Below are positions 47,294 to 55,439 of a DNA stretch of 64,000 nt, one piece after another. The notes below the pieces were generated by a model. That model saw only the letters and a program-made list of their open reading frames with translations. It was not told the DNA's origin and made no database searches. The DNA is taken from positions 1 through 64,000 of the forward strand of contig JAGOPK010000005.1 of NCBI GenBank assembly GCA_017992055.1. Reading direction: 5' to 3'. The position numbers were made by a program, and so were the translations under genes. How positions within the stretch are numbered: the first letter of the stretch is position 1; each line of letters begins with the position of its first letter. This DNA is from Burkholderiaceae bacterium (GTDB taxonomy: Bacteria; Pseudomonadota; Gammaproteobacteria; Burkholderiales; Burkholderiaceae_C).

Positions 47294-48610
47294 TCAGCCC
47301 AGCGCATCGGCCCAGATGGTGCGTGCCCAGTTCCAGGCGTAGCGGCCTTCCTGCTCGGTGGGCGCGGTGGACAGGCCGCCGGCGCCGGCCACGGGCTTGT
47401 AGGTCTTCTCGGCGGCCACGTACTCGTGCACGCTGGCCACGTGCACCACCCGGCTGGCATCGACAAAGCTGTAGCAGGTGTTGGTCAGCACCGGCTGCGG
47501 GTCGATGTCCCAGCCGGCCAGGCGCGCCACCACCGCGGCCGCGGCGACCTTGGCATGGTTGTTGGCCATGTGGCCGCTCTTGGGCATGCCCGGGGCCAGC
47601 GCAATGCTGTCGCCGATGACATGGATGTCCGGATGCGCCAGCGACTCGAAGCTCTGGTAGTGCACGCCGGCCCAGCGGTTGCCCACGGTGGCCAGGCCTG
47701 CCTGCACGGCCACTGCGCCGGCGCGCATCGGCGGCAGCACGTTCAGCACATCGGCCTTCAGGTCGGCCTGCAGGTCGAAGCGCAGCGTGCCGCCGCTGCC
47801 GCTGCCGGTCGCCTCCACGCCCACCAGCTTGTGGTTGGGCCGGTATTCGAGCGTGCCGGCGTACTGCTCGGACCAGACCTTCTTGAACAGCCCGGCCTTG
47901 CTGGTGACATCGGGGTTGGCATCCAGCACCAGCACCTTGGCGCGCGGCTTGGCGGCCTTGAAATAGGCGGCGATGACGCTGGCGCGCTCATAGGGCCCGG
48001 GCGGGCAGCGGTAGGGCGCCTCGGGAATGGTCAGCGCATACAGGCCGCCATCGGGCAGGGCTTCGAGCTGGCGGCGCAGTGCCACGGTCTCGGCGCCGGC
48101 CTTCCAGGCCTGCAGCACGCGGCCGCTGTCGTGGGCCGCACGCAGGCCTTCGATGGCCTCGAAGTTCAGGTCGATGCCGGGTGCGACGATCAGCTTGTCG
48201 TAGGCGATCACCGGCCCCGAGGTCAGGCGCACCTGGCGCGCGCCAGCATCGATCTGGGCCACGCGGTCGCGCACATGGCGCACGCCGTGGCGCGACTGCA
48301 GCATGCTGTAGGGCGTGGTGATCTCGGCCAGCGTGCGCGAGCCGCCGAGCACCAGGTTGCTGATCGGGCAGCTGACGAAGGCCTCGTTGGGCTCGATCAG
48401 CAGCACATCGAGCGTGCCGCCGGACAGCAGTCGCACGTATTTGGCCGCGGTGGCGCCGCCATAGCCGCCGCCGACGACGATGACGCGGGCGCGCGACGGC
48501 AGGGCCGGGCTGGCGCAGCCGGCCAGCAGCCCGGCGCCGCTGCCCAGGCCCAGCGTGCCGGCCCATTGCAGCCAGGCGCGTCGTTGCAGGGTGTGTTGTG
48601 GGTTCGACAT
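47294..48610 (-). CDS. fccB: Flavocytochrome c sulfide dehydrogenase, flavoprotein subunit
   Basis: 438-residue periplasmic flavoprotein that oxidises sulfide to sulfur/polysulfide and passes electrons to its cytochrome partner. A Tat-type leader QRRAWLQWAGTLGLGSGAG precedes the FAD-binding motif VIVVGGGYGGATAAKYVR near residue 43. Redox-active cysteines are likely in SCPISNLVLGG and TNTCYSFVDA, the positions forming the cystine next to the flavin in FccB. Further signatures are CPPGPYERASVIAAYFK, HVIGDSIALAPGMPKSGHMANNHAKVAA, and a C-terminal W-rich tail. The start at 48610 lies 16 bp after fccA. Related SoxF proteins have the same fold; FccB versus SoxF is not separable by sequence alone. 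Confidence 0.93.
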   Translation of the reverse strand: MSNPQHTLQRRAWLQWAGTLGLGSGAGLLAGCASPALPSRARVIVVGGGYGGATAAKYVRLLSGGTLDVLLIEPNEAFVSCPISNLVLGGSRTLAEITTPYSMLQSRHGVRHVRDRVAQIDAGARQVRLTSGPVIAYDKLIVAPGIDLNFEAIEGLRAAHDSGRVLQAWKAGAETVALRRQLEALPDGGLYALTIPEAPYRCPPGPYERASVIAAYFKAAKPRAKVLVLDANPDVTSKAGLFKKVWSEQYAGTLEYRPNHKLVGVEATGSGSGGTLRFDLQADLKADVLNVLPPMRAGAVAVQAGLATVGNRWAGVHYQSFESLAHPDIHVIGDSIALAPGMPKSGHMANNHAKVAAAAVVARLAGWDIDPQPVLTNTCYSFVDASRVVHVASVHEYVAAEKTYKPVAGAGGLSTAPTEQEGRYAWNWARTIWADALG

Positions 48611-48626
48611 CGGTTGGGCTCCCCGG

Positions 48627-48971
48627 TCAGCGGGCGGTGGCCGGCCGGCTGGCGAAATAGCCGGCGATGGCCTCGATCTGCGCATCGCTGTAGCCGCGTG
48701 CGATCTGGTGCATCACCGTCGCCGGCCGTGCGCCGGACTTGAAGGCGCGCATCTGCTCGACGATGAAGGCCGACGACTGGCCGGCCAGGCCCGGTACCAC
48801 GCTGGCGTCGACGGCGCGGCCGTCGGTGCCATGGCAGTTGGCGCAGGTGGCGGCCAGCGCCGCCAGGCGCAGCGTGGCCACATCGCTGGCGCGGGCCGGC
48901 AGGGCCAGCGTGGCCAGGGTCAGGCTGAGGCCCAGCAGCAGGGCCGGGGTGGGCAGGGGCAGTCTGGGCAT
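48627..48971 (-). CDS. fccA: Monoheme cytochrome c subunit of sulfide dehydrogenase
   Basis: 114-residue class I cytochrome c. Signal peptide LLLGLSLTLATLALPARA, then one heme motif CANCH (C43, C46, H47) followed by GTDGRAVDASVVPGLAGQ; the axial Met is likely in TVMHQIARGYSDAQIEAIAGYFA. The start at 48971 (MPRLPLPTP) gives a proper signal peptide; in-frame ATGs at 49049 and 49064 would add a non-signal-like extension. It is single-heme, like SoxE and green-sulfur-bacterial FccA and unlike the diheme FccA of Allochromatium. Electron acceptor for FccB in the periplasm; operon partner. Confidence 0.92.
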   Translation of the reverse strand: MPRLPLPTPALLLGLSLTLATLALPARASDVATLRLAALAATCANCHGTDGRAVDASVVPGLAGQSSAFIVEQMRAFKSGARPATVMHQIARGYSDAQIEAIAGYFASRPATAR

Positions 48972-49136
48972 GGGGCGGGACGGGCTCGTCAAGGGCAGGG
49001 CAGGGGCTGGGCAAGACGGCGACTGTGCCGCCGGGCCTGCGCTGTGCATAGAAGCTTTGCGCATGAGTGCATCCGGTTTTCGCGGAAGCCGCAGTGTGCG
49101 GCAAGCGGCCCGTGCCTGTCCAAGATCAAGCGCCGC

Positions 49137-50057
49137 TCAGACCGGCTGGCTGGCATCGAAGCTGTCGCCGATGAAGTCCACGAAGGCGCGCACCCGTGTC
49201 GACAGCCGCAGCCGCTGCGGATAGACCGCATGGATGTCGGCCTCGGGCGTGTGCCATTGCGGCAGCACCTGCACCAGGCGGCCGCTGCTCAGGTGGCGGG
49301 CCACGTCCCACTCGGCGCGCATCACGATGCCGTGGTGCTCCAGCGCCCAGTGCACGGCGATCTCGCCGTCGTTGGTGGTCAGGTTGCCACGGATGCGCAC
49401 GCTCTCCTGCCGCTGGCGGCCGGCGCGGCCCGTGCTCAGGCGCCACACGCCATAGGCCTCGTCGCCCTGGCGGATGCCGATGCAGTTGTGGCGCACCAGG
49501 TCCTGCGGCTGGCGTGGCATGCCGGCGCGCTGCAGATAGCCGGGCGAGGCCACCAGCAGGCGGCGGTTGGCGGCCAGCTTGCGCGCGATCACGCGCGCCT
49601 CGGGCGGCGCGCCGAAGCGGATGCAGACATCGAAGGCATCGTCGCTGAGCGCCGGCGGGTTGACCGACAGCTGCAGCTGCACGTCGACCTCGGGATGCTG
49701 CTGCACGAAGCGCGAGATCACCGGTGCCACATGGCTGCGGCCGAAGCCCAGCGTGGCATTGACGCGCAGCAGGCCCTTGGGCAGCTCGCGCGAGCGCACC
49801 AGCAGGCGGTCGATCTCCTCGATGTCGCCAAGGATGCGCCGCGCCTGCTCGACCACCGCCTCGCCCTCGGGCGTCAGGCTCATGCGCCGCGTGCTGCGGT
49901 TGACCAGGGGCACGCCCGAGCGCAGTTCGATCTGCGCCAGGCGCTTGCTGACCGCGGCCTTGGACAGGCCCAGCTCGCGGGCGGTGGCGGTGAGGCTGCC
50001 GCTGCCGGCCAGCGTGACCAGAAAGCCCAGATCGGCGGGCTGGATGCGCGAGGACAT
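49137..50057 (-). CDS. LysR family transcriptional regulator
   Basis: 306-residue LTTR. Winged helix-turn-helix at residues about 6-65 (FLVTLAGSGSLTATARELGLSKAAVSKRLAQIELRSGVPL...STRRMSLTPEGEAV), coiled linker, and a periplasmic-binding-like effector domain from about 92 (LRVNATLGFGRSHVAPVISRFVQQHPEVDVQL). It belongs to the CrgA/DmlR-like branch (RFGAPPEARVIARKL). Divergent from tartrate dehydrogenase with 116 bp between, the standard layout for an LTTR activating its neighbour; a tartrate- or malate-type effector is likely. By analogy with DmlR of E. coli, which controls the D-malate dehydrogenase gene dmlA. Confidence 0.92.
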   Translation of the reverse strand: MSSRIQPADLGFLVTLAGSGSLTATARELGLSKAAVSKRLAQIELRSGVPLVNRSTRRMSLTPEGEAVVEQARRILGDIEEIDRLLVRSRELPKGLLRVNATLGFGRSHVAPVISRFVQQHPEVDVQLQLSVNPPALSDDAFDVCIRFGAPPEARVIARKLAANRRLLVASPGYLQRAGMPRQPQDLVRHNCIGIRQGDEAYGVWRLSTGRAGRQRQESVRIRGNLTTNDGEIAVHWALEHHGIVMRAEWDVARHLSSGRLVQVLPQWHTPEADIHAVYPQRLRLSTRVRAFVDFIGDSFDASQPV

Positions 50058-50173
50058 GCTGTGTTCGATTGTTGACCCGAGGTTGACGATGCTTTCACTT
50101 TGGCGCCGATCCGTCCAGGGTCTGGCGACCTACATTGGCCCATCGCCAACCCCTCCCCGAACAGGAACCGAGC
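50058..50173. promoter_or_regulatory. Divergent LysR / ttuC control region
   Basis: 116 bp contain two GTTGAC direct repeats at 50071-50076 and 50082-50087, spaced one helical turn apart, and a TACATT (50131-50136) that could be the ttuC -10. The repeats are a candidate LTTR binding region, though no clear T-N11-A palindrome was identified. Confidence 0.35.
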
Positions 50174-51250
50174 ATGAAGACCTATCGCATCGCCACCATC
50201 CCGGGCGACGGCATCGGCAAGGAAGTGGTGCCCGCCGGCCAGCAGGTGCTGCAGGCCCTGGCCCAGGCCGGCGGCGGCTTCGCCTTCGAGTTCCAGAACT
50301 TCGGCTGGGGCGGCGACTGGTATCGCGCCCATGGCGAGATGATGCCGGCCGACGGCCTGGATGCGCTGCGCGGCCAGGATGCCATCCTGTTCGGCTCGGC
50401 CGGTGACCCGCACATCCCCGACCACATCACGCTGTGGGGCCTGCGGCTGAAGATCTGCCAGGGCTTCGACCAGTACGCCAATGTGCGGCCCACGCGCATC
50501 CTGCCCGGTATCGATGCGCCGCTGAAGCGCTGCGCGCCGCAGGACCTGGACTGGGTCATCGTGCGCGAGAACTCCGAGGGCGAATATTCCGGCGTCGGCG
50601 GCCGCGTGCACCAGGGCCATCCGATCGAGGCCGCCACCGATGTGTCGATCATGACGCGCGTCGGCGTCGAGCGCATCCTGCGCCATGCCTTCGAGCTGGC
50701 GCGCTCGCGGCCGCGCAAGCAGCTGACGGTGGTCACCAAGAGCAATGCCCAGCGCCATGCGATGGTGATGTGGGACCAGATCGCCGCCGAGGTGGCCGCC
50801 GACTTTCCCGATGTGCGCTGGGACAAGGAGCTGGTCGATGCGATGACCGCGCGCATGGTCAACAAGCCGGCCACGCTGGACACCATCGTCGCCACCAACC
50901 TGCATGCCGACATCCTGAGCGACCTGGCGGCGGCGCTGGCCGGCAGCCTGGGCATCGCGCCCACCGGCAACATCGATCCGCAGCGGCGCTATCCCAGCAT
51001 GTTCGAGCCCATCCACGGCTCGGCCTTCGACATCATGGGCCAGGGCCTGGCCAATCCGGTGGGCACCTTCTGGAGCTGCGTGATGCTGCTGGAGCACCTG
51101 GGCGAGCACGGCGCCGCGGCCCAGCTGATGCGCGCCATCGAGGCCGTCACCGCCACGCCCGAGCTGCACACCCGCGATCTGGGCGGCCAGGCCACCACGG
51201 CCCAGGTGACCCAGGCCGTGTGCCGGCAGCTGCTGGCCCAGGTGCGCTGA
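50174..51250 (+). CDS. ttuC: Tartrate dehydrogenase / D-malate-type decarboxylating dehydrogenase
   Basis: NAD-dependent metal-requiring beta-decarboxylating dehydrogenase of 358 residues, normal for TtuC/DmlA. IATIPGDGIGKEVVPAG at the start, catalytic and metal-binding motifs VRENSEGEYSGVGGR near residue 135, substrate-loop TRVGVERILRHAFELA, K in VTKSNAQRHAMVMWD, D in VATNLHADILSDLAAALAGSLG, and MFEPIHGSAFDIMGQGLANPVGTFWS. It oxidises tartrate, D-malate or meso-tartrate. First gene of ttuC-Bug-ttuD, which together would take tartrate via oxaloglycolate/glycerate to 2-phosphoglycerate. The start is backed by AGGAACCG upstream. Confidence 0.94.
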   Translation: MKTYRIATIPGDGIGKEVVPAGQQVLQALAQAGGGFAFEFQNFGWGGDWYRAHGEMMPADGLDALRGQDAILFGSAGDPHIPDHITLWGLRLKICQGFDQYANVRPTRILPGIDAPLKRCAPQDLDWVIVRENSEGEYSGVGGRVHQGHPIEAATDVSIMTRVGVERILRHAFELARSRPRKQLTVVTKSNAQRHAMVMWDQIAAEVAADFPDVRWDKELVDAMTARMVNKPATLDTIVATNLHADILSDLAAALAGSLGIAPTGNIDPQRRYPSMFEPIHGSAFDIMGQGLANPVGTFWSCVMLLEHLGEHGAAAQLMRAIEAVTATPELHTRDLGGQATTAQVTQAVCRQLLAQVR

Positions 51251-51306
51251 CAGCCGGCGCAGAAAGCCGGCACCGAAGACCATCCCGCCCAGAGGAGACA
51301 AAGCCC

Positions 51307-52305
51307 ATGACCGACCTCAACCCGCCGCGGCTGCGCCGGCGTTCGCTGACCCTGGCCGCCGTGGTCGCCGTGGCCGCCATGACGCTGCCGGCCGCGGTCC
51401 GGGCCCAGGCCTGGCCCAGCAAGCCCGTGACCCTGGTCGTGCCCTTTCCGGCCGGCGGCACCACCGACGTGCTGGCCCGTGCGCTGGCCGAGCGCCTGAG
51501 CCAGAGCCTGGGCCAGACCGTGATCGTCGAGAACAAGCCCGGCGCCGGCGCCACCGTGGGCGCCGACATGGTGGCCAAGTCGCGGCCCGACGGCCACACG
51601 CTGCTGGTCGCTGCGGTGCACCACACCATCGCCAGCAGCGTCTACAAGAAGTTGCCCTATGACCTGCAGCGCGACTTTGCACCGCTGACCACCATCGCCA
51701 TGGTGCCCAATGTGCTGACGGTCAGCGCCAGCTCGCCGGCCCGGACCGTGGCCGAGCTGGTGGCCCTGGCCAAGGCGGCCAAGCCCGAGCTGTCCTATGG
51801 TTCCAACGGCAATGGCACGGCCCAGCACCTGATCGGCACGCAATTCGAGAACCTCACCGGCACCCATCTGCTGCACATCCCGTACAAGGGCAGCGGCCCG
51901 CTGACCACCGATCTGCTGGGCGGCCAGGTGACGATGTCCTTCGACACCCTCACGCCGGTGCTGCCGCACATCAGGGCCGGCAAGCTGCGCGCGCTGGCGG
52001 TGACCACGGCCAGGCGCTCGTCGGCCCTGCCCGACGTGCCCTCGCTGGCCGAGGCCGGGCTCAAGGGCTTTGACACCGGCACCTGGTTCGGCATGCTGGC
52101 GCCGGCGGCCACGCCCAAGGACATCGTCGCCCGCCTGTCGGCCGAGATGATCAAGATCATCCAGTCGCCCGAGTTCAGGAAGCGCATGGACGAGATCGGC
52201 GCCGAGCCCATCGGTCACACGCCCGAACAGATGGCGCGGCTGATCAAGGACGACACCGAGCGCTTTGCCCGCCTGGTCAAGCAGGCCAACGTGGTCATCG
52301 ACTGA
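51307..52305 (+). CDS. Bug/TctC family substrate-binding protein
   Basis: 332-residue periplasmic binding protein of the tripartite tricarboxylate transporter family. Arg-rich leader LRRRSLTLAAVVAVAAMTLPAAVRA, then the Bug core WPSKPVTLVVPFPAGGTTDVLARALAERL, VENKPGAGATVGADMVAKSRPDGHTLL, LSYGSNGNGTAQHL, IPYKGSGPLTTDLLGGQVTMSFDTL. It is co-transcribed between ttuC and ttuD, so tartrate or a related dicarboxylate is the likely ligand. There are no tctA or tctB membrane genes, which is common for Bug genes in Burkholderiales. Confidence 0.93.
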   Translation: MTDLNPPRLRRRSLTLAAVVAVAAMTLPAAVRAQAWPSKPVTLVVPFPAGGTTDVLARALAERLSQSLGQTVIVENKPGAGATVGADMVAKSRPDGHTLLVAAVHHTIASSVYKKLPYDLQRDFAPLTTIAMVPNVLTVSASSPARTVAELVALAKAAKPELSYGSNGNGTAQHLIGTQFENLTGTHLLHIPYKGSGPLTTDLLGGQVTMSFDTLTPVLPHIRAGKLRALAVTTARRSSALPDVPSLAEAGLKGFDTGTWFGMLAPAATPKDIVARLSAEMIKIIQSPEFRKRMDEIGAEPIGHTPEQMARLIKDDTERFARLVKQANVVID

Positions 52306-52314
52306 AGGGCGTCC

Positions 52315-53607
52315 ATGTCCGGCCTGGATGGGGAGGCCGCGCAGCGCCTGCTGCGCCGCATGTTCGATGCCGCCTTGCAGGTGGCGATGCCGGCGCATGG
52401 CCTGCCGGCCCAGTTGCCGCCGCCACCGCCGCCCGGTGGGCGCACCGTGGTCATCGGCGCCGGCAAGGCCGCAGCGGCGATGGCCCAGTGCCTGGAGCGG
52501 CACTGGCCCGGGCCGCTGCAGGGCCTGGTGGTCACGCGCTACGGCCATGGCCTGCCGTGCCAGCGCATCGAGGTGCTGGAGGCCGCTCATCCGGTGCCGG
52601 ACGCGGCCGGCGAGCGCGCCGCCCGGCGCATGCTGCAGCAGGTGCAGGGCCTGGGCGCCGATGACCTGGTGATCTGCCTGCTGTCGGGCGGCGGCTCGGC
52701 CCTGCTGGCCCTGCCGCTGCCGGGCATCACGCTGGAGCACAAGCAGCAGCTGCACCGCGCCCTGCTGGCCAGCGGTGCCAGCATCGCCGAGATGAACTGC
52801 GTGCGCCGCCATCTGTCGGCCATCAAGGGCGGCCGCCTGGCCGCGGCCTGCCATCCGGCGCGGCTGGTCAATCTGCTGATCTCCGACGTGCCGGGCGACC
52901 GCGCCGAGGACATTGCCTCCGGCCCCAGCGTGCCCGATCCGACGACGCGCGAGCAGGCGCAGGCCGTGCTGGCGCGCCATGCCATCGCGCTGCCGGCGGC
53001 GGTGCGGCGCGTGCTCGACGATGCGGCGCTGAGCGAGACCCTCAAGCCCGGCGATGCGCGCCTGCCGGTGATCGAGTCGCGCTGGGTGGCCACGCCGCAG
53101 CAGGCACTGGAGGCGGCGGCCCGCGTCGGCCGCGAGGCCGGCCTGGCGGTGCACATCCTCGGCGATGCGCTGGAGGGCGAGGCCAGCGCCATGGGCCGCA
53201 CCCTGGGCGGCATTGCGCTGCAGGTGGCGCGGCGTGGTCAGCCCTTTGCCACGCCCTGCGTGCTGCTGTCCGGCGGCGAGGCCACGGTGCAGGTGCGCGG
53301 CAGTGGCCGCGGCGGGCGCAATGTGGAGTTCCTGCTGTCGCTGGCGCTCAGTCTGCAGGGCCAGGCACAGATCCATGCGCTGGCCGCCGACACCGATGGC
53401 GTGGATGGCCTGGACGGCAGCCAGCCGCTGGCCGGTGCGCTGCTGGCGCCCGACAGCCTGGCGCGCGCCGAACGGCTGGGCCTGCGCGCGGCCGACTTTC
53501 TGCACCGCAACGACGCGCACAGCTTCTTCGAGGCCCTGGGCGACAGCCTGCTCACCGGGCCCACGCTGACCAATGTCAACGACTTCCGCGCGATCCTGGT
53601 GGCTTGA
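52315..53607 (+). CDS. ttuD: Glycerate 2-kinase / hydroxypyruvate reductase-type TtuD (MOFRL)
   Basis: 430-residue glycerate kinase of the GckA/TtuD family, with an N-terminal DUF4147 domain (about 5-245) and a C-terminal MOFRL domain (about 320-425). Motifs are VVIGAGKAAAAMAQCLE near residue 45, LVVTRYGHGLPCQRIEVLEAAHPVPD, ICLLSGGGSALLALPLPG, LSAIKGGRLAAACHPARLVNLLISDVPGDRAEDIASGPSVPDPTT, and VLLSGGEATVQVRGSGRGGRNVEFLL. The enzyme phosphorylates D-glycerate to 2-phosphoglycerate; older literature called this family hydroxypyruvate reductase. It starts 9 bp after the Bug gene and closes the tartrate operon. Confidence 0.94.
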   Translation: MSGLDGEAAQRLLRRMFDAALQVAMPAHGLPAQLPPPPPPGGRTVVIGAGKAAAAMAQCLERHWPGPLQGLVVTRYGHGLPCQRIEVLEAAHPVPDAAGERAARRMLQQVQGLGADDLVICLLSGGGSALLALPLPGITLEHKQQLHRALLASGASIAEMNCVRRHLSAIKGGRLAAACHPARLVNLLISDVPGDRAEDIASGPSVPDPTTREQAQAVLARHAIALPAAVRRVLDDAALSETLKPGDARLPVIESRWVATPQQALEAAARVGREAGLAVHILGDALEGEASAMGRTLGGIALQVARRGQPFATPCVLLSGGEATVQVRGSGRGGRNVEFLLSLALSLQGQAQIHALAADTDGVDGLDGSQPLAGALLAPDSLARAERLGLRAADFLHRNDAHSFFEALGDSLLTGPTLTNVNDFRAILVA

Positions 53608-53609
53608 GT

Positions 53610-54242
53610 TCAGCCCGCCAGCCGGCCGAGCATGAACAGCCCGGCCTGCAGCATCGCAAACACCACGCCCGAGACCAGGGCCGCGGCGGCTGCGCTGGTG
53701 AGCAGGCCGGCCACGATCCACAGCCCGTCGCGCTCCAGCATGCCCAGCGCCAGCAGGCTGATGGCCAGAGCCGGCAGCATATTGCCCAGCGGCACCGGCA
53801 GCACCAGCACCACCGCCAGCAGCAGGCAGACGCCGCCGACCAGGTATTCCATCGGCGGCAGGGCCAGCAGCGTGGCACGGGGCCGCAGTGCGCGTTCGGC
53901 CCGCTCCAGCCAGGGCCGCAGCCGCTGCACCAGCGCGGCAAAGTCGGCGCGGCTGATCGAGCGTGCGGCAATCAGCCGCGGCAGCCAGGGCCGCTGACCC
54001 AGGGCCAGCTGGGCCGCCAGAAACAGCAGCGGCGCACCCAGCACCGACGAGGTGCCGGGCGGCACCGGCAGCACATTGGGCACGGCAAACACGAACAGCA
54101 GCGCGGCCAGCGCGCGATCACCGAGCGCCGCCAGCAGGTCGGCGATGGTGATGCGCTCGCGGCTGGCGTCGTGGGCCAGCCGCTCCAGCATGGCCGACAG
54201 CGGGTGGCCCTGGGACGGGTCCGCCGCCGCGGCCTCACTCAT
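53610..54242 (-). CDS. ExoD family membrane protein
   Basis: 210-residue inner-membrane protein of the exopolysaccharide synthesis ExoD family. The N-terminal half contains the family motif ITIADLLAALGDRALAALLFVFAVPNVLPVPPGTSSVLGAPLLFLAAQLALG near residues 35-86. Roughly four helices follow the charged segment RAERALRPRATLLALPPMEYLVGGVCLLL. Rhizobial ExoD affects exopolysaccharide production and alkaline tolerance; molecular function unknown. It is 10 bp after the Bax-inhibitor-1 gene on the same strand and may be co-transcribed with it. Confidence 0.9.
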   Translation of the reverse strand: MSEAAAADPSQGHPLSAMLERLAHDASRERITIADLLAALGDRALAALLFVFAVPNVLPVPPGTSSVLGAPLLFLAAQLALGQRPWLPRLIAARSISRADFAALVQRLRPWLERAERALRPRATLLALPPMEYLVGGVCLLLAVVLVLPVPLGNMLPALAISLLALGMLERDGLWIVAGLLTSAAAAALVSGVVFAMLQAGLFMLGRLAG

Positions 54243-54252
54243 CGTGCACGCG

Positions 54253-54936
54253 TCACTCGTCGCGACCGCCGGCCAGGCCCAGCAGGGCCAGCAGCGACTG
54301 GAACACGTTGTACAGGCTCAGGTAGACGCCCAGCGTGGCGGTGATGTAGTTGGTCTCGTGGCCGTCCTGCACACGCTTCAGGTCGTACAGGATGAAGGCC
54401 GAGAAGATGCCGATGGCCAGCACCGACAGCGTGATCATCAGCGCGCTGGACTGGATGAAGAAGTTGGCCAGGCCGGCCACCAGCAACAGGATCATGCCGA
54501 TGAACAGGAACTTGCCCATGTTCGTCAGGTCGCGCTTGATCACCGACGACATCGCGGCCATGCCGAAGAAGATCAGGCCGGTGCCGGTGAAGGCGGTCAT
54601 GATCAGTCCGGCGCCATTGGCCAGGCCCAGCACCGCGCCGACCAGGCGCGACAGCATCAGGCCCATGAAGAAGGTGAAGGCCAGCAGCATGGGCACGCCG
54701 GCGGCCGAGTTCTTGGTCTTCTCGATCGCGAACATGAAGCCGAACGAGCCGACCAGGAACACGATCAGGCCTATGCCCGGCGACATGGCCCGCGACAGGC
54801 CGGTGGACACGCCGATCCAGGCGCCCAGCACGGTGGGCACCATCGACAGCGCCAGCAGCCAGTAGGTGTTGCGCAGCACGCGGTTGCGCTCGGCAACGCC
54901 GAGCATCGGTGCGGATTGCATGGAGGTGGAATACAT
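54253..54936 (-). CDS. Bax inhibitor-1 / YccA family membrane protein
   Basis: 227-residue inner-membrane protein with seven predicted helices. BI-1 family motifs are NRVLRNTYWLLALSMVPTVLGAWIG at the start, GLILTAFTGTGLIFF-like text (LIMTAFTGTGLIFFGMAAMSS), and the C-terminal LYDLKRVQDGHETNYITATLGVYLSLYNVFQSLLALLG, whose Asp pair forms the pH-sensing site in BsYetJ. Related proteins are calcium-leak channels or FtsH modulators (YccA). The start at 54936 is preceded by GAGGAAAAG. Upstream in-frame extension to 55044 has no similarity. Confidence 0.93.
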   Translation of the reverse strand: MYSTSMQSAPMLGVAERNRVLRNTYWLLALSMVPTVLGAWIGVSTGLSRAMSPGIGLIVFLVGSFGFMFAIEKTKNSAAGVPMLLAFTFFMGLMLSRLVGAVLGLANGAGLIMTAFTGTGLIFFGMAAMSSVIKRDLTNMGKFLFIGMILLLVAGLANFFIQSSALMITLSVLAIGIFSAFILYDLKRVQDGHETNYITATLGVYLSLYNVFQSLLALLGLAGGRDE

Positions 54937-55056
54937 GGTGAGAGCTTTTCCTCGATGAGGCACGGCCCCGATGCCGGCCAGGGGCCGGATGCGGGAACGC
55001 AGGGGACAGATGGGGGAGGGCGGGCCCGGCACAAGGGTCGGCACCGCAGGCGCGGA

Positions 55057-55392
55057 TCAGCAGCCGGACGCGCAGGGCGGCCGCAGCGGGCCGGCGAGGA
55101 AGGGCGGGCCGGCGGGCGCCGCCCCCCGGCCGCGCGGCGCGGCCAGTTGCAGGTGGTGGGGGTCTGTCTGCGGCAGCGAGGGCAGCAGGCCCGGCGATTC
55201 GGCCGGGGCATCACCGCTGCCCGGGCTGCTCTGGCCCGGTGTCGGCCGCTCGTCGACGGCCAGCTCGGACCACGGGCTGTCCTCGGCCAAGCTGACCACG
55301 GCCGGCGCCGACACCGACGGCGTCGGTGTCCACAGGCCGGCGATCAGCAGGGCCAGGGTCAGCATCAGGTGGGCAAGCAGCCGGAAGGCCAT
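55057..55392 (-). CDS. Small secreted protein, Pro-rich, Cys-terminated
   Basis: 111-residue protein that I cannot assign to a family. The first 29 residues are a signal peptide or single helix (LLAHLMLTLALLIAGLW...SVSA). The mature part is Pro/Gly/Ser-rich and probably disordered, ending in RPPCASGC with two cysteines near the end. Third-position GC fits its neighbours, supporting a real gene. It lies 47 bp before gudD's end and 120 bp upstream of the BI-1 start. No partner is evident. Confidence 0.6.
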   Translation of the reverse strand: MAFRLLAHLMLTLALLIAGLWTPTPSVSAPAVVSLAEDSPWSELAVDERPTPGQSSPGSGDAPAESPGLLPSLPQTDPHHLQLAAPRGRGAAPAGPPFLAGPLRPPCASGC

Positions 55393-55439
55393 GGCGGCAT
55401 TCTAGGCGGCTGCGGCACGCCGGGTGCGGCGCCGCGGGA

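Noticed and set aside
50989-53721. 910-codon minus-strand open frame across the tartrate operon
   Set aside because: Antisense to three well-identified genes and lacking any family similarity.
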